From: Neocallimastix lanati (nom. inval.)
Taxonomy: Eukaryota; Neocallimastigomycota; Neocallimastigomycetes; Neocallimastigales; Neocallimastigaceae
Direction of reading: 5' to 3'
Assembly (NCBI GenBank): GCA_016946835.1
Contig: JACVTC010000142.1
Span: forward strand, 245,001-309,000
Length of the DNA stretch: 64,000 nt
The notes under the pieces were generated by a model. It saw nothing but the letters and a program-made list of their open reading frames with translations. It did not search any database and was not told the DNA's origin. How positions within the stretch are numbered: the first letter of the stretch is position 1; each line of letters begins with the position of its first letter. Shown piece by piece: positions 37,403 through 50,320 of this stretch. Made by a program: the position numbers and the translations under genes.

Positions 37403-39484
37403 TTTTTTTTTTTTTTTTTTTTTTGAAGGCAACAAAAGATCCATATTATTTAGTTATTGGTGAAATGATTTTATATGATATAGAGAATTTTTGTAAAACA
37501 GAATGTGGTTATGCTCAATTAAATCCTTTAACTTCTTTAAAAAAAGAAGATAGAATGGAAAGTTTTTTCATAAGTGAATCTTTAAAATATTTATATTTAT
37601 TATTTGATGAAGGTATTAATATATATATATATATATATAAGTATATAAGTATATACTTTAAAATATAATTTTAATATATTTATGTATTATTCTTTATTAT
37701 TCAATAATATTTATAAATATATATATATATATATTAGACAATAGAATTAATAAAGAATTTACGAATTCAGTTTTTACAACAGGTATATTATTTATCATGA
37801 TGTAAATTATAATAATAAATTTTTATTAAATATTTTATTAACAATTGTAAAATTTGAAAATTTAATAATTATATATATATATAAAAGAGGGACATTTTCT
37901 TCTTCTTCCTCATTCAGTTTATCATAATAAAAATTATGAAAATTCATCTCATTTAAATTCAGAATATGATTCTAAAGGTAAATGTCCATATATGGTATTT
38001 CATTTAGGAAAACCATTAATTTCAGATAATGAAAAAATGAAAATATTTACATTAGTAAATAAAGTGACACCGAGAGAAGAATTATTATATACAAATCCGG
38101 TGTGTCCAATTGATATTAAAAAGGAATCTATTGATCTTCATGTTAAGTCTGATAATGATAAAGACCAAGAAAACTATCCTCCATTTAAAATTATTGAAAA
38201 ACCAAAATATTATGTTATTAATACTCTTTATAATGTTGACATTGAAATTACGAAATTTGGAACTAGTACTCAACTTATGACTAAAATTAATAAAATTAAA
38301 TTAAATTTAAATAAAAATGTTTATATTATAATGGAAGGGATAGAGTTTTTATTAAGTCCAGATGCTTTCCAAGATAACCTGTAATATAAATAATATATAT
38401 TTAAATAATAAATAATAATACAAATAAATATAAGTACATCTCCATTTTATTTATTTATTTATTATTTTATTTAATTTTATTTTATTTTTATATATAAACA
38501 TTATATTTACATTAAATGAAAAATAGTAAAATATATAATTTAAAATGCAATAAAATAATGATTACAGCTGCTAAAGCAATATATGGTCCACAATTAAATG
38601 CAGAACAAGTTTGGGATATGAATATAATACCAATTTTTAAAAATTCAAACTACTCAAATCCATCCTTAGCTGAAGGTTGCTCTGAATATTCACCAAAATA
38701 TAAAGAAATTATTAAAGGAAAAGTTATTATGGTTTCACGAGGAAGTTGTTTCTTTAGTGAAAAAACTAAATATGCAATGAAAGCAGGTGCTGCTGGTATT
38801 ATTATTGCTAATACAAATAATCAGATTTATACTATGTCACCATATAAAGAAAATAAATTTAATCCAATCCAATATAAAATGCTACTTAATAAATTTAAGG
38901 AACTTGAACAAGAAGTTATTGATTTGGTTGAAAATGATATTCCTTATCATAAAAGAAAACAAGAAGTTGATGAATATACCATCCCTTCATTAATGGTTTC
39001 AAAAAGCGACAGTGAATTAATTATGAAACAATATTTAAAGCCTCTGTCAAATTATAGCAAAAATGAATTTAAAAATTTATTAAAATTATATCAAACTTTT
39101 TCTACTATTCATGGTACACTATCTTGGAATTTAATGGGTTTTAAATATAATGATTTAATAAAAGTAAAGCCAGTCGATCTTCAATATGATGGAAAGATTA
39201 TAAGTAATATTAAAATTATAAAAACAAGAAGAAGAAAAGTATTAGATATGACCCCATTATCAAATATTATGAATGAGACATATGATGAAATAAAAGACCA
39301 AAAAGACCATATGAACAGTAAAGATAACAATAAATTAACTAATAATACAGATATGGATGATTTATTTAATAAAAATAAAAATTATACATATTCTTCTAGC
39401 GGTACCGATAACTCTAATTCCAATCAAGATCAAGACCATCATAATCATAAAAGTTATAATAATGATTATAATAATGAAAATTAA
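34848..39484 (+). CDS. EDEM3-like ER alpha-mannosidase (GH47 + PA domain), 12 exons
   Basis: Exons chosen by splice signals, phase and family fit: 34848-35399, 35646-35762, 36259-36333, 36434-36480, 36599-36760, 36866-36893, 36996-37132, 37268-37301, 37429-37612, 37738-37782, 37888-38380, 38527-39484. All phases agree and give about 943 aa, close to animal EDEM3. Residues 1-22 form a signal peptide (hydrophobic FLILILIVV). GH47 motifs appear in order: [120 protein letters not shown] and [12 protein letters not shown] protease-associated (PA) domain follows (about 680-780, [13 protein letters not shown]...[12 protein letters not shown]). EDEM proteins trim mannose from misfolded glycoproteins and mark them for ER-associated degradation. 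The C-terminal tail is Asn/Asp-rich and lacks a KDEL/HDEL signal, so ER retention would need another route. All donors start GT and all acceptors end AG; introns are 100-500 bp. Confidence 0.9.
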
Positions 39485-39517
39485 TAAAAAAAAATAAAAT
39501 AAAAATAAAAATAAAAA

Positions 39518-39550
<33 letters not shown>

Positions 39551-39729
39551 AAATAAAATAAAATAAAATAAAATAAAATAAAAAAAAGAAAAAAAAAATT
39601 TTTTTTATTATTAATAATATTTGATTGATTTTATATAATAATATTATTTTCATTTTTATTACTATAAATTTATAATTATTATCATTATCATTATTATACA
39701 TTATATAAAATAATAATTATTGTTATACA

Positions 39730-39760
<31 letters not shown>

Positions 39761-40765
39761 CCATTAGAGTTATATCAGATATTAACCAATGTTTACATAA
39801 GTCTAAAGCATTTAATGTATAGTATAAAAAAAAAAAAGTTAAAAATGTATATTTGTATAAACAAAGAATATATATTAATAAAATTAAGCAATTAAGAAAA
39901 TAGGGAAAAAATATAATATTTTTGAATTAAAAATATAAATATATAAACTTAAAAAAAAAATTTATTTTTTTTAATATACTGAAAAAGCTCAAACAGCTTT
40001 TAATCGAGGCTTGTTTTAGAGTTTTCGGTTTAAAAATAAAAACCTACAATACTACTATTTATAAAATATATAAGGAATTATTTATAATTCCTGAAGCTAG
40101 TTTTTGGGTTTAGGCGATGATTCTATACTTTAAAAAGTGGAAAGAGCCTTCTTGTATTATTTTTCATTTTGTCAAAAATATATCAACACTTTCACATTAT
40201 TCATGGACAAAAAAAAGCGCCTAGATTAACAATACGCAAACACAATAATAAACTTCTTGGAGAAATATAGAAGTTTTACTGGGAGAATATTCATTATTCA
40301 AGTACTCCTGCAATTACATATAAGATATTCAAAATTAGTTTTGAAAAATTTATTCAACGTCTATCTTAAAATATTCACTACTTTATCTTTTTTTTTTTTT
40401 TTTTTGAATTGGATGAATGGATTAAATGTGGATTGTGAAACTTTATGTAAAAAGCAAACTCCTTTTGTTGTCATTGTTTTAATTTGTAATATTACTTTCT
40501 CAGCCATTAATATTTAAATTATATTCTTTAATGCAATGTTCGTGCACATCACATATGTGACAATAACATTTAATATCATTCTTATATCTATTTTTTTTTT
40601 TTTTTTTTTTTTTGTTGTTGAAGTTAAAGGGCTTTTTATTTACCTTATTATATTATAATAAATAAATAAATTAAATAAAATAAATAAAAGAATAAAATAA
40701 AGCTTTTATGTTTTAAAGTTTTTGTTGTATTTATTATAATATTTTTTATTAAAACACACAAATAA
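39485..40765. other. AT-rich spacer with coding-like patches
   Basis: 39485-39960 is low-complexity A/T following the EDEM stop. From about 39970 to 40600 base composition becomes more even. On the minus strand short segments look protein-like, for example a Cys/His-rich stretch CYCHICDVHEHCIKEYN around 40525-40575 and a further 35 codons at about 40410-40500. They are separated by stops and poly(T). I cannot name a family; this may be an exon-bearing relic gene or the decayed body of an old element. Confidence 0.4.
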
Positions 40766-41220
40766 TTACAATCGGTGTATTGATATAATCTGCACTTTTG
40801 CTTTTGAGATTTTTTTGTTGAAATTTTTACTAATCATTAATATCAATTTGGCATCAATTTTCGTAGCCTTTTTGATAATTAGTTTATCATCTAATAACAG
40901 ATTTGGAACATTATTGTTAACAACCTCTCCGTTATTGTTAACAGCAAGTGGTGCAATAATATTTACAACTGCTTGTACAGCATAGATGTTTTGAATTGGG
41001 ATTAAGAGGTTTATGTTGGTAACAATGTCTGTAATGATCCTGTTGGTTACATCATTTCCATTTGGAATGTAAATAATGAATTCATCATTTAAATTAACAA
41101 TAATATCAGATTCCAAAAATTCCTTAATACCATAAATTTTGGCAGCGTTTGAAATAAGAAAATTACACTCGTTAAAGTAGGACTTTCCTAGAAAGGGCTA
41201 GTCTTTAGCGAAAGGTAGTT
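40766..41220 (-). pseudogene. Unrecognised coding relic
   Basis: A 116-aa open frame (41116-40766) begins MESDIIVNLNDEFIIYIPNG. The same frame continues upstream without a stop for about 25 more codons (GKSYFNECNFLISNAAKIYG), up to about 41190. Composition is clearly richer in G+C than the neighbouring spacer and codon use looks protein-like, with alternating hydrophobic strands and an Asn-rich patch (VNNNGEVVNNN). No motif lets me assign a function. It directly abuts a decayed LTR on the right and is on the strand expected for that element, but the protein does not resemble a copia gag. It could equally be a host gene fragment. Confidence 0.35.
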
Positions 41221-41265
41221 TCTTGAGACATACCGATTTTAAAAAGTATTTTTGAATATTAAAAC

Positions 41266-41530
41266 AGAATCAAATGAGATTCTTTATCTGATATAACATT
41301 GCTTATTTATTTAATATAATAATGTTAAAGCATTATGATTAACAAGGAGAGAAACTGATAGTACATTTATGGTATATCATAATAAGAACATATATCATGT
41401 GAATATCATTGTTATATATGTCCAAGTTACATAAAATATTTAAAAAATTATTAAAATAAATTTATACATCATAAAATAAATATTAATTTACATGAAACAT
41501 AAATACACTTTAAATTATTTAGTAGTTATC

Positions 41531-41531
<1 letters not shown>
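41266..41531 (-). mobile_element. Decayed LTR (5' LTR) of an old retroelement
   Basis: 41289-41531 (243 bp) begins TG and ends CA, directly followed by (ATA)n. Immediately to its left, 41266-41290 matches the primer-binding region of the intact-ended copia element at 46502-46526 with about four mismatches in 25, including the exact junction with the LTR. Length and position fit the other LTRs here (217-262 bp). The body to the left is not recognisable as copia and no partner LTR was found. It is an old, broken fossil, the earliest of the stack. Confidence 0.55.

Positions 41532-41596
<65 letters not shown>
41531..41596. repeat. (AAT)n microsatellite, insertion target
   Basis: About 22 AAT units between the decayed LTR and the first copia element. 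Remnants of the same motif occur at 46786-46808 and 62002-62009 between the following elements, as if a single array had been split by successive insertions. Confidence 0.9.
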
Positions 41597-41858
41597 TGTT
41601 CAAGGTTGTGGATTCAGAGAACACGAACAAGTATTACACCAAGTGTTTTAATATATATTTATTATATATTTTTATTTATTTATTTATTTAGAAAATACAT
41701 GTATCTTTATTATTATAAAATCAACAAGAAAAAATAATTTAATTTTTAATTAAACTATAAAATAACTATATACAAAATAAGGTTATAATTAATGAGGCTT
41801 GTGTGACATATTAGATATGTTATGCATAATGTTCATATAACATTGCTAATATTTAACA
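41597..41858 (-). repeat. 3' LTR of first copia element
   Basis: 262 bp, TG...CA, nearly identical to 46525-46785; differences include short AT indels and about two substitutions. Preceded by ATAAT. Confidence 0.92.
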
Positions 41859-41937
41859 TTCCCCCTACATTTTGCATTACATATTTACAAAAAAAAAATA
41901 AATTTTTTTTTATTTTCTATATTAAATTTGTATTAAT

Positions 41938-41992
<55 letters not shown>

Positions 41993-44900
41993 CAAAAATA
42001 AAATCAGTGAAAATTTTCATTTTTGGACCTGAAATATTTTTAGTTAATGAGTCTGCAACCATATTTTCTGTATCAACATATTTTAATGATACTTTTCCTT
42101 CATTTATTTTTTCATTAACATATTTATATTTTATATCCATATGTTTACATCTTGCATTAGAATTTTCATCTTCTGCAATGAATTTGCATGATTTGTTATT
42201 AATATTTATTTTTAGAGTAAAGTTGTTATTAAATATTTCACCCAATAATTTTTGTAACCATATACCATGTTTAGTACATTCAGTTAGGCTGACAAATTCC
42301 GCTTCCGCTGTTGATAAAGTTACACATTTTTGTAATTGTGATTTCCAAGAAATAGGACTATCTCCATTAAGAAATATATATCCTGTTGTTGATTTTCTTG
42401 TTTCTTCATCTTCAGCAAAATCTGCATCACAATAAACAGATATATTTTTGTCTCCCTTATAATGAATTGATTTTTCTTTTGTTGAATTTAAATATTGTAA
42501 AATCATATGAGCTGATTTTAAATCTACTTCTTTTGGATATTCTGAATGTCTTGCTGCTTGATTAACAGCAAAAGCTATATCTGGTCTTGTTTTAGTAGAT
42601 ATAAATAATAATTCTCCTATGATTGATTTATAGATTGTTTTGTCAATTTCTGGAGAATTTTCTCTTTCTTCTTTAGTAATTTTTCTACTAGGATATTTGA
42701 TTGGTTTTGTTTTCTTCATATTATATTTTTCAATTAATTTTTCTATGTAATCTATTTGATTAATTTTGTATCCTTGATCTGTCTTGAAAATGTTTATTCC
42801 AATTATTTTATCAGCATTTGTATATTTTGAAATTTGATATTTATTTTAAAGATTGTTTGATACATATTTTATTTCTTCTTCAGTTCCTGTAAGTAAAATA
42901 TCATCAACATATAGACTTAATACTAATGATAATTTATTATTTTTATATTTAGTAAATATACACTTATCAGTATTAATTTGTTTAAGTCCTATACTTATTA
43001 AGAATTTGGATATTTCATTATTCCACTCTCTACCAGCTTGTTTTAAGCCATATAGAGCTTTCTTTAGTAACCAATACTTACCTTTGTTATAATTTTTATC
43101 TCCTTTTGGAATTTTCATATAGATTTTTTCTTTTAATTTATCATTCAGGTAAGCTGCTTTTATATCTAATTGTTTTAACTCCCAATTATATCTTGCAGCT
43201 ATTGCAATAGTTATTCTAAGACTATCGGCTTGCACTGTTGGAGAGTATGTGTTGTTATAGTCTATTCCTTCTCTTTGTTTGAAACCTTTGGCTACCCATC
43301 TTGCCTTTTTTGTTCCATCATCTTTTGTAGTGAATATCCATCTTCCATCAATTAATGTTGCATTACGAGGAATACTGTTAATTATTTCCATAACTCTTTG
43401 ATTATACATGTTATTTAGTTCTTTATTTATGGCTTGTTTCCATTGTTTTGAATCTTTTGAGTTAATTGCTTCCTCATAATTTGATGGATTATTAAATTTG
43501 ATATTTAAAATTTTGTTTTTCTTTTTTGGATTTGTATTATTTTCTTTTATAACGTCATCATTATTATTTTTTCCATTATCATTTTCATTAATGAATTTTC
43601 TTTTATTGTTATTAGAATTTGTTTCACTATTGTTAGAATTTGTTTCACTATTGTTATTATTATTTAAATAATTTTTATTATTATCCTTGGTGTTAATTGT
43701 AGTTTTGGTATTGTTATTATTTTTATTATTTTCAATAGTGTTTTGTTTATTTGTAATATTGTTATTATTATTATCTGTGGTATCGGTATTGTTGTTATTA
43801 TTGTCAGCAGTTTCAAAATTATTATTATTTGAATTATTCATATTAATATTCTTGGTATTTGAATTATTATTGTTTAAGTTATTATTTAAATTTTGATTAT
43901 TCATAAATTGTGAATTATTATCTGAATGTTCCCCCTGAATTTGTGAATTATCAAAATCAAAAAGAGAATCAACGGAATCATTTGATAAGAAAGTAGTTTC
44001 AATAGATCCAGGAATATTTTCCATAAAATAAACATCTCTTGCAGATAGAATAGAATTAGTAGTTATATCAAGGATTTTATAACCTGTAGAGTCAGAAGCA
44101 TAACCAAGAAAGATACCTGGTTTAGTATTATTATCTAATTTATTTTTCTTATGATTATTATAAAAATAAACTCTGCAACCAAAAACTTTTAAATGGGATA
44201 TATTAACAGGCTTGTTGAAGAAAACTTCATCAGGAATAAGAGAGTTATTGCCTTGATGAGGATTAAGATTATAGAGACGACAAGCACATAAAATTGCTGA
44301 ATCCCAAAAGTTAATAGGTAGTTTCGCAGAAGATAAGAGTGTTTTAACACAGTTATCTAAGGTTTGGTTAAGACGTTCTGCACGACCATTTTGCTGAGGG
44401 CAATTAGGTAAAGAATGAATAAATTCAATACCATTATCCGCAAGATATTTTATTAAATTAGGGTTATCGTATTCTCTTCCATTATCGGTTTTGAGAGTAA
44501 CTATGTTATAACTAGTGGTATTTTTCATTAGCTTATGGAAGTGAATAAACGCGTTACATACATCGGATTTATTCTTTAATAAATAAATCCAGCATTTTCT
44601 TGAGAAGTCATCTAAGAATGTGACATAATAATTGTAACCGTTGTATGATGTGATAAATTTTCCAACAACATCTGAATGAATAAGTTGTAATGGATGTGTT
44701 GATTTATTAAAAGATGAGTAGAAAGGTTTTTTCTTCATTTTACTAATATGGCATTGAGAACAATCCTTTTTATTATGTAAATTTGTATGTTTTAAAACAA
44801 AGCCTTGAATATTTTTATTATTATTAAAGTGTCCTAATCTAGCATGCCATAAATCGTAATCAAAATTTATTACATTTGTGTTGTTAATTAAATTATAATT

Positions 44901-46501
44901 ATTTATATTATGTGTATTTAGTGTAAATAGGAAGTCATAATTTGCATGTAGCGTTGAAATCAGTTTATTGTTTTTATAAATTTGTAGACGATCTTTATTT
45001 TTGATAACGTCATAATCCATTATGAGAGTGTAACCTTTTAAAATCAAACAATGGGTAGATAACAAATTATTTTTAATATTGTCAGCATAATATACCTTTG
45101 ATAGTTCTAAAGAGTTGTTGTCAAAGATTCCAATATATTTTCCAACTTTTTTAATTTTTTCGGATTTACCATTAGGATATGTGATTGATTTATTTTTTAT
45201 ATTTTTAGTGTTTTTTAATTTTTAAGTTCATTTGTTAAATTTATAGGACATCCTGAATCAATTATCCATTCAGTTTTGTCATTTTCTTTGGTAGATTGTG
45301 TAATATTATTTACCGTAATATTACCGGAGAATCCGATGTTTATATTTTCTTCTTCACTATCTTCATTATCAGTTGAATCTGATTCATTTTTAATGTTATT
45401 GCTATGAAATTTTGTATTCTTCCTACCTTTTTGCTTTCTGATATCATTTTTTCTTGGATTGTTTCTATTTTTTATTCTTTCTTTTAACATTAAAGAAACA
45501 TGTGTCGGTAGTATGTCCATCTTTTTGACATATATAGCAATAATTTTCTTTATTTTTAATTTCATAATTTTTATTATTTGGTTTATTTATATTGGTTTTA
45601 CTGACGGCATTTACCTGGTTCTTTAGATTTGGATTTTCTTCAATTTTTTTGATTTCTTTACATTTTTTAATAAATACTTCCATGGTAATAATTGAATTCT
45701 TCAAGTCACTAAAGGTTTTAAATTGGATTAAATTTATTGGATGGATTCCAATTTTGACAAGTTCATCAGCGGCGAATAATATTTTGGTTTCTTCATCTAA
45801 CGTTGACTTGCCCAGTTTATTAGCTTCCCTTTTGTGTGATTCGAAGAGTGTATTTAAATTATTCAAATATAATTTATAATCATTATTTTCTATTTTTAAT
45901 GTTTTAATTTTATATTCGATTTTATATAATTTTGATGGCCCTGACTGGTCAAATCTACTTTTCAGTTCTTCTATCATTTCATAAGCTGTTTGACAGTCAA
46001 TGATAAATTTACATGTTGGTTCGTCCAAACTGTTTTCAATAATAGATTGAGTTGCGTTGTCTTCTTCATTTTGGATTTCTTCCATATTATTAGGATCAAT
46101 TTTGACATTAATATATTGGATTAACTTTAAAGCTGTTAAATGTCTTTTTAAAGCTTTAAACCACCTTGGAAAGTTTTCAGTAGTGAGCCCAAAATTTGTA
46201 TAGTTAAACACGGATTTCTTGGTCATATCAATTATTACAGTGTTACTGGTATTATTATTTTGCACTGTACTGACCTTAGGGATAGAAGATGTACTTTCTT
46301 CATAATCTTGATTTGTTTCATTGATTTCATCTTCAGTATTCTGTGATGATTGGGAACTATTTTCCTTTATGAAACCTTTTTTAGATTTTCCTCCCATCTT
46401 AAGAATTAAATGTTTTAACAATTTTTAATAAAATTATAGTTTATTTTAAAATAAATAAATTTAATATCTCCTTAAGAATTTATATATTCGAGTTGTCTCT
46501 T

Positions 46502-46524
46502 AGAGTCGAATGAGACTCTTAATC
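46502..46524 (-). promoter_or_regulatory. Primer-binding site, tRNA-Lys(CUU)-like
   Basis: Read on the plus strand, the bases abutting the LTR are TGAGACTCTTAATC. This is the anticodon arm of tRNA-Lys(CUU), whose anticodon loop is CTCTTAA. On the element's RNA the site would pair with a tRNA fragment ending in the anticodon loop, as known for Drosophila copia, which uses a half-tRNA. The match to tRNA-Lys is from memory of the conserved arm. Confidence 0.6.
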
Positions 46525-46785
46525 TGTTCAAGGTTGTGGATTCAGAGAACACGAACAAGTATTACACCAAGTGTTTTAATATATATATTTATTATATATT
46601 TTTATTTATTTATTTACTTAGAAAATACATGTATCTTTATTATAAAATCAACAAGAAAAAATAATTTAATTTTTAATTAAACTATAAAATAACTATATAC
46701 AAAATAAGGTTATAATTAATGAGGCTTGTGTGGCATATTAGATATGTTATGCATAATGTTCATATAACATTGCTAATATTTAACA
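46525..46785 (-). repeat. 5' LTR of first copia element
   Basis: 261 bp partner of 41597-41858, followed by ATAAT (46786-46790), the target-site duplication. Confidence 0.92.
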
Positions 46786-47409
46786 ATAATAATAATAATA
46801 ATAATAATTATTGTTATGTATATATTTAATTTTATTTATTTATTAATATATTTAATATAAACAAGTCTGAGATTAAAATAAAAATAATCAGGTGAAATAT
46901 ATATACTAAATTTAATCAAATGATTTCGTGATTTACATAAAAATAAGAAATAAATTATTTACATAAAAGAATGATATTAACGAATGTGAAACGGGGAGAG
47001 CGCGTTTCGGAACCGCACGTGAATAGATATAAGCCACATGTTTTTTGAGATGGCGTATTATATATAAATTTTTTATATAAATAAATAATTAAATAATAAT
47101 TAAATAAATATTTTATTTTATAATAATTTCATAATTTAATATATATTTGATAATAAAAAATAAAAAAATAAAAAAATAAAAAAATAAAAAAAAAATAAAA
47201 AAATAAAAAAAATAAAAAAAATTAAAAATAAAAAAAAAAAATAAAAAAATAAAAAAGATTAAAAAAATAAAATTACAAAAAAAATAAAATAAAATATTTT
47301 CATTTTTATTTATATTTATAACTGTAATTTTTAAAAAAATTGAAAATACATATTAAATAAAAAATAAAAAATAAATATTTCATATTTATTAATATTTATA
47401 TTAAAAATT

Positions 47410-48858
47410 TTGATGGAGGGAAATCTAAAAATTGATATAAGTGAAACAAATCGAGGAAAAGAGCAAATAATTATAGATCGAAAATTTAAATATAATTTTT
47501 CAAAATTAAAAAAAGATAATACAAAAATATATAGATGTACAGAATATAAAACATTAAATAAATGTAAGTCTTTTATTATTTTAAATGATAATAAAGAGGT
47601 TTTAAATTATGATTCTTCCCATAATCATCCTGGTAATGAAATTAATGCATCCAAATCATTAATAAAACATAAAATTAAAGATGAAATAAAAAAAAGTTTG
47701 ATTCCTTCTGATATAAAATCAAAAATTTAATAAAATTTCTCAAGAAATAGGATATATATGCCCTGAATATAAAACAATTAAATCCCAAATAACAAGATAT
47801 AAAAACAAACAATTATTTCCTAATGTAAAAACATTTGATGAAGTTCCTAATGTATCTGAATATTATAAAACAATAAGAGGTGAATACTTTATGATATTCA
47901 AAAATTCTAATATAATAATTTTTCAATCACCATTCCAAGCAAAATTATTTATGGAGAATAAACATATATTTGCTGATGGTACATTTTTAATAGCTCCAAC
48001 TAATAGTTATCAAGTATTCATTACCAGAACTTATGTTACAGAATTAAATTGTTTTTACACTACTTCCATGTCAATATTAAAAAACAAAGAACAAACAACT
48101 TACGAAATATTATTTAATGAAATAAAAAAAAAAATATAATTAAATATAATACAAATATTAATTTCTCAGAAAAAATTTTTCATTGTGATTTTGAAAAAGG
48201 AATATCTAATGCTGTGGAAAATATTTTTCTCAATATAAATATTAAATATTGTTTTTGGCATTATAAAAGATTATTAATGACAAAAAAAAATAAATTATGT
48301 TACAAGGAAGTGAAAGATCATAATATTTTAAATACTTATTATAAAGCCATTTCTAATTTATGTTTTATTAATATTGAATACATACCTGATATTTTTAATA
48401 AAATTAAAAATACATGCATGAGATATAAATCTACCTGTTCCCAATTTTTGAATTTTTTAGATTATTTTGAGAAAACATTTCTAAATATCTATAATATAAA
48501 ATATTGGAATTATTACAATAATATAGACCACATAACAAATAATGCTTCAGAATCTTATAACAGTTATTTAAAAAATTTATTTGTAAAAAAGCCTTCATTT
48601 TATAAATTAATATATACAATACAATTTGAAGAATCCAAATCTTACTATGATTACCATATGAGAATTAAAGGAATTTGGAGAAAAAAGAGCAGAATATCAG
48701 AAAGGGTCGATGACATTAATATTTTAGTTGAATATTATAAAAATATGGAAGCCGAATTAAAAAATATTGGATGTAGTAAAAATGATATCATCGAAAATTG
48801 GTTTAATTGTTTAATTAGATTGAATAATGAAATCATTAATTTTAATAAAACAAAATAA
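47410..48858 (+). pseudogene. MULE transposase relic (nested MULE)
   Basis: Frames together resemble a FLYWCH/WRKY-GCM1-type zinc finger followed by a MULE transposase core. The finger region reads YRCTEYKTLNKCKSFIIL...NYDSSHNHPG. The core has the DDE landmarks HIFADGTFLIAPT (first Asp), FHCDFEKG (second Asp) and NNASESYNSYLKN (the Glu/Asn region), with the WHYKR motif between. Two single-base shifts interrupt it, near 47720 and in an A10 run near 48130, so the copy is inactive as it stands. The protein would bind element ends and cut and paste the element. It is a diverged relative of the copies at 52023 and 59889. Confidence 0.85.
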
Positions 48859-49689
48859 AAATAATTATTAAAATCCTTTCAAAATCATAATTACAATTAA
48901 TTGAAAATTAAATTTTTTTATTTAATAAGAAATTCAATATTGAAATTTATTTAATATTTATTGATAGGGTTAGCTTAAAAATATTAAAAAAAAATTTTTT
49001 TTATAAATTTATTTTAAATATTTTTTACTTTATTAAATATTATTAAATAAAATTAAAAGATGTCTTTATTATTATATATTAGTATTATAAAATATTAAAA
49101 ATATGAATGTATTGCATTTCGCATTATTTTTATTTTATATTGTAGTAAATTAATAAATAAATAAATAATTTTTATAAAATAAACTAATTATTAAATTAAT
49201 ATATTTTTTAAAAATATATTTAATGTATATTTCATATTTTTAATAAATATTCAAATATACATTTTAAATATATATAATGATATTTAAGTATTATAATACT
49301 TATAAAAGAAAATAATTAATATTTTAAATTATTTCTATCAGGCTTTCTAAAAAAACTTTACTATTTGTAAAAATAGTAATGCTCTTTTTGTTAGTTTATT
49401 AGATTTGTATAATATAAATATCTAAAATAATTTATTTATTATTTAATAGAAATTTATGTTTAAAAATGTTATTGTTATTATTACTATTACTAAAAAAAAG
49501 TTTTAATTTAATATTTATAATTAAATTTTCAAATAATCTTTCCTTATCAAGTTAAATATAATACTCCTGAGTAAAAAAGATTTTTGTATTATATAAAATT
49601 TATTTAAAATATTAGATAAAAAAATATTAAAAAGGAAATAAGAATTTTAAAAAGAATATTTAAAAATAAAATGAAAAAAATATAGAATG

Positions 49690-50320
49690 TAATAATATAG
49701 AAGTACAAGTATATAAAATAAAATAAAATAAAATAAATAGTTGAAATATAAATATGAAGTACAGAATGAATAAAATAAAATAATAGTTGAAATATAAATA
49801 TGAAGTACAGATTGAATAAAATAAAATAAATAGTTGAAATATAAGTATGAAGTACAGAATGAATAAAATAAAATAAAATAAATAGTTGAAATATAAATAT
49901 GAAGTATAGAATGAATAAAATAAAGTAAAATAAATAGTTGAAATAAAAATATGAAGTACAGATTGAATAAAATAAAATAAAATAAAATAAAATAAAATAA
50001 AAATAATATAAATAGTTGAAATATAAATATGAAGTACAGAATGAATAAAATAAAACAAATAGTTGAAATATAAATATAAAGTACAGATTGAATAAAATAA
50101 AATAAATAGTTGAAATATAAATATGAAGTACAGAATGAATAAAATAAAATAAATAGTTGAAATATAAATATGAAGTACAGAATGAATAAAATAAAATAAA
50201 TAGTTGAAATATAAATATGAAGTACAGATTGAATAAAATAAAATAAAATAAAATGAAATGAAATGAAATAAAATAAAAATAAAACAAATAGTTGAAATAT
50301 AAATATGAAGTATAGATTGA
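49690..50320. repeat. ~47-bp satellite array
   Basis: About 11-12 copies of a unit of aatagttgaaatataaatat then gaagtacagaatgaat, joined by variable numbers of AAAAT pentamers (units about 42-80 bp). agaatgaat and agattgaat variants alternate. The long minus-strand open frames here are only repeat translations. Confidence 0.88.

Larger units (their letters stand above)
41597..46785 (-). mobile_element. Ty1/copia LTR retrotransposon, first copy (fossil)
   Basis: Minus-strand element of 5.2 kb with LTRs at 46525-46785 (5') and 41597-41858 (3'), each about 260 bp with TG...CA ends. The flanking 5-bp duplication is ATAAT. Parts in transcript order are: primer-binding site beside the 5' LTR (46502-46524); gag with a CCHC zinc knuckle (CYICQKDGHTTDTC); aspartic protease (WIIDSGC); integrase with GAG-pre-integrase zinc site and core; an Asn-rich linker; reverse transcriptase (LYVDDILL); RNase H; and a polypurine tract (complement of ttccccct at 41859). 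The order PR-IN-RT-RH defines Ty1/copia. The coding region is broken in roughly three places. The two LTRs differ at only a few sites, so the insertion looks young. Confidence 0.93.

Noticed and set aside
42007-42435. 142-aa plus-strand frame inside the first copia element
   Set aside because: It is the antisense shadow of the RNase H region.
46502-46526. Possible tRNA-Lys gene
   Set aside because: Only the anticodon arm is present, with no acceptor, D or T arm; its position beside an LTR marks a primer-binding site. The same holds near 59299.
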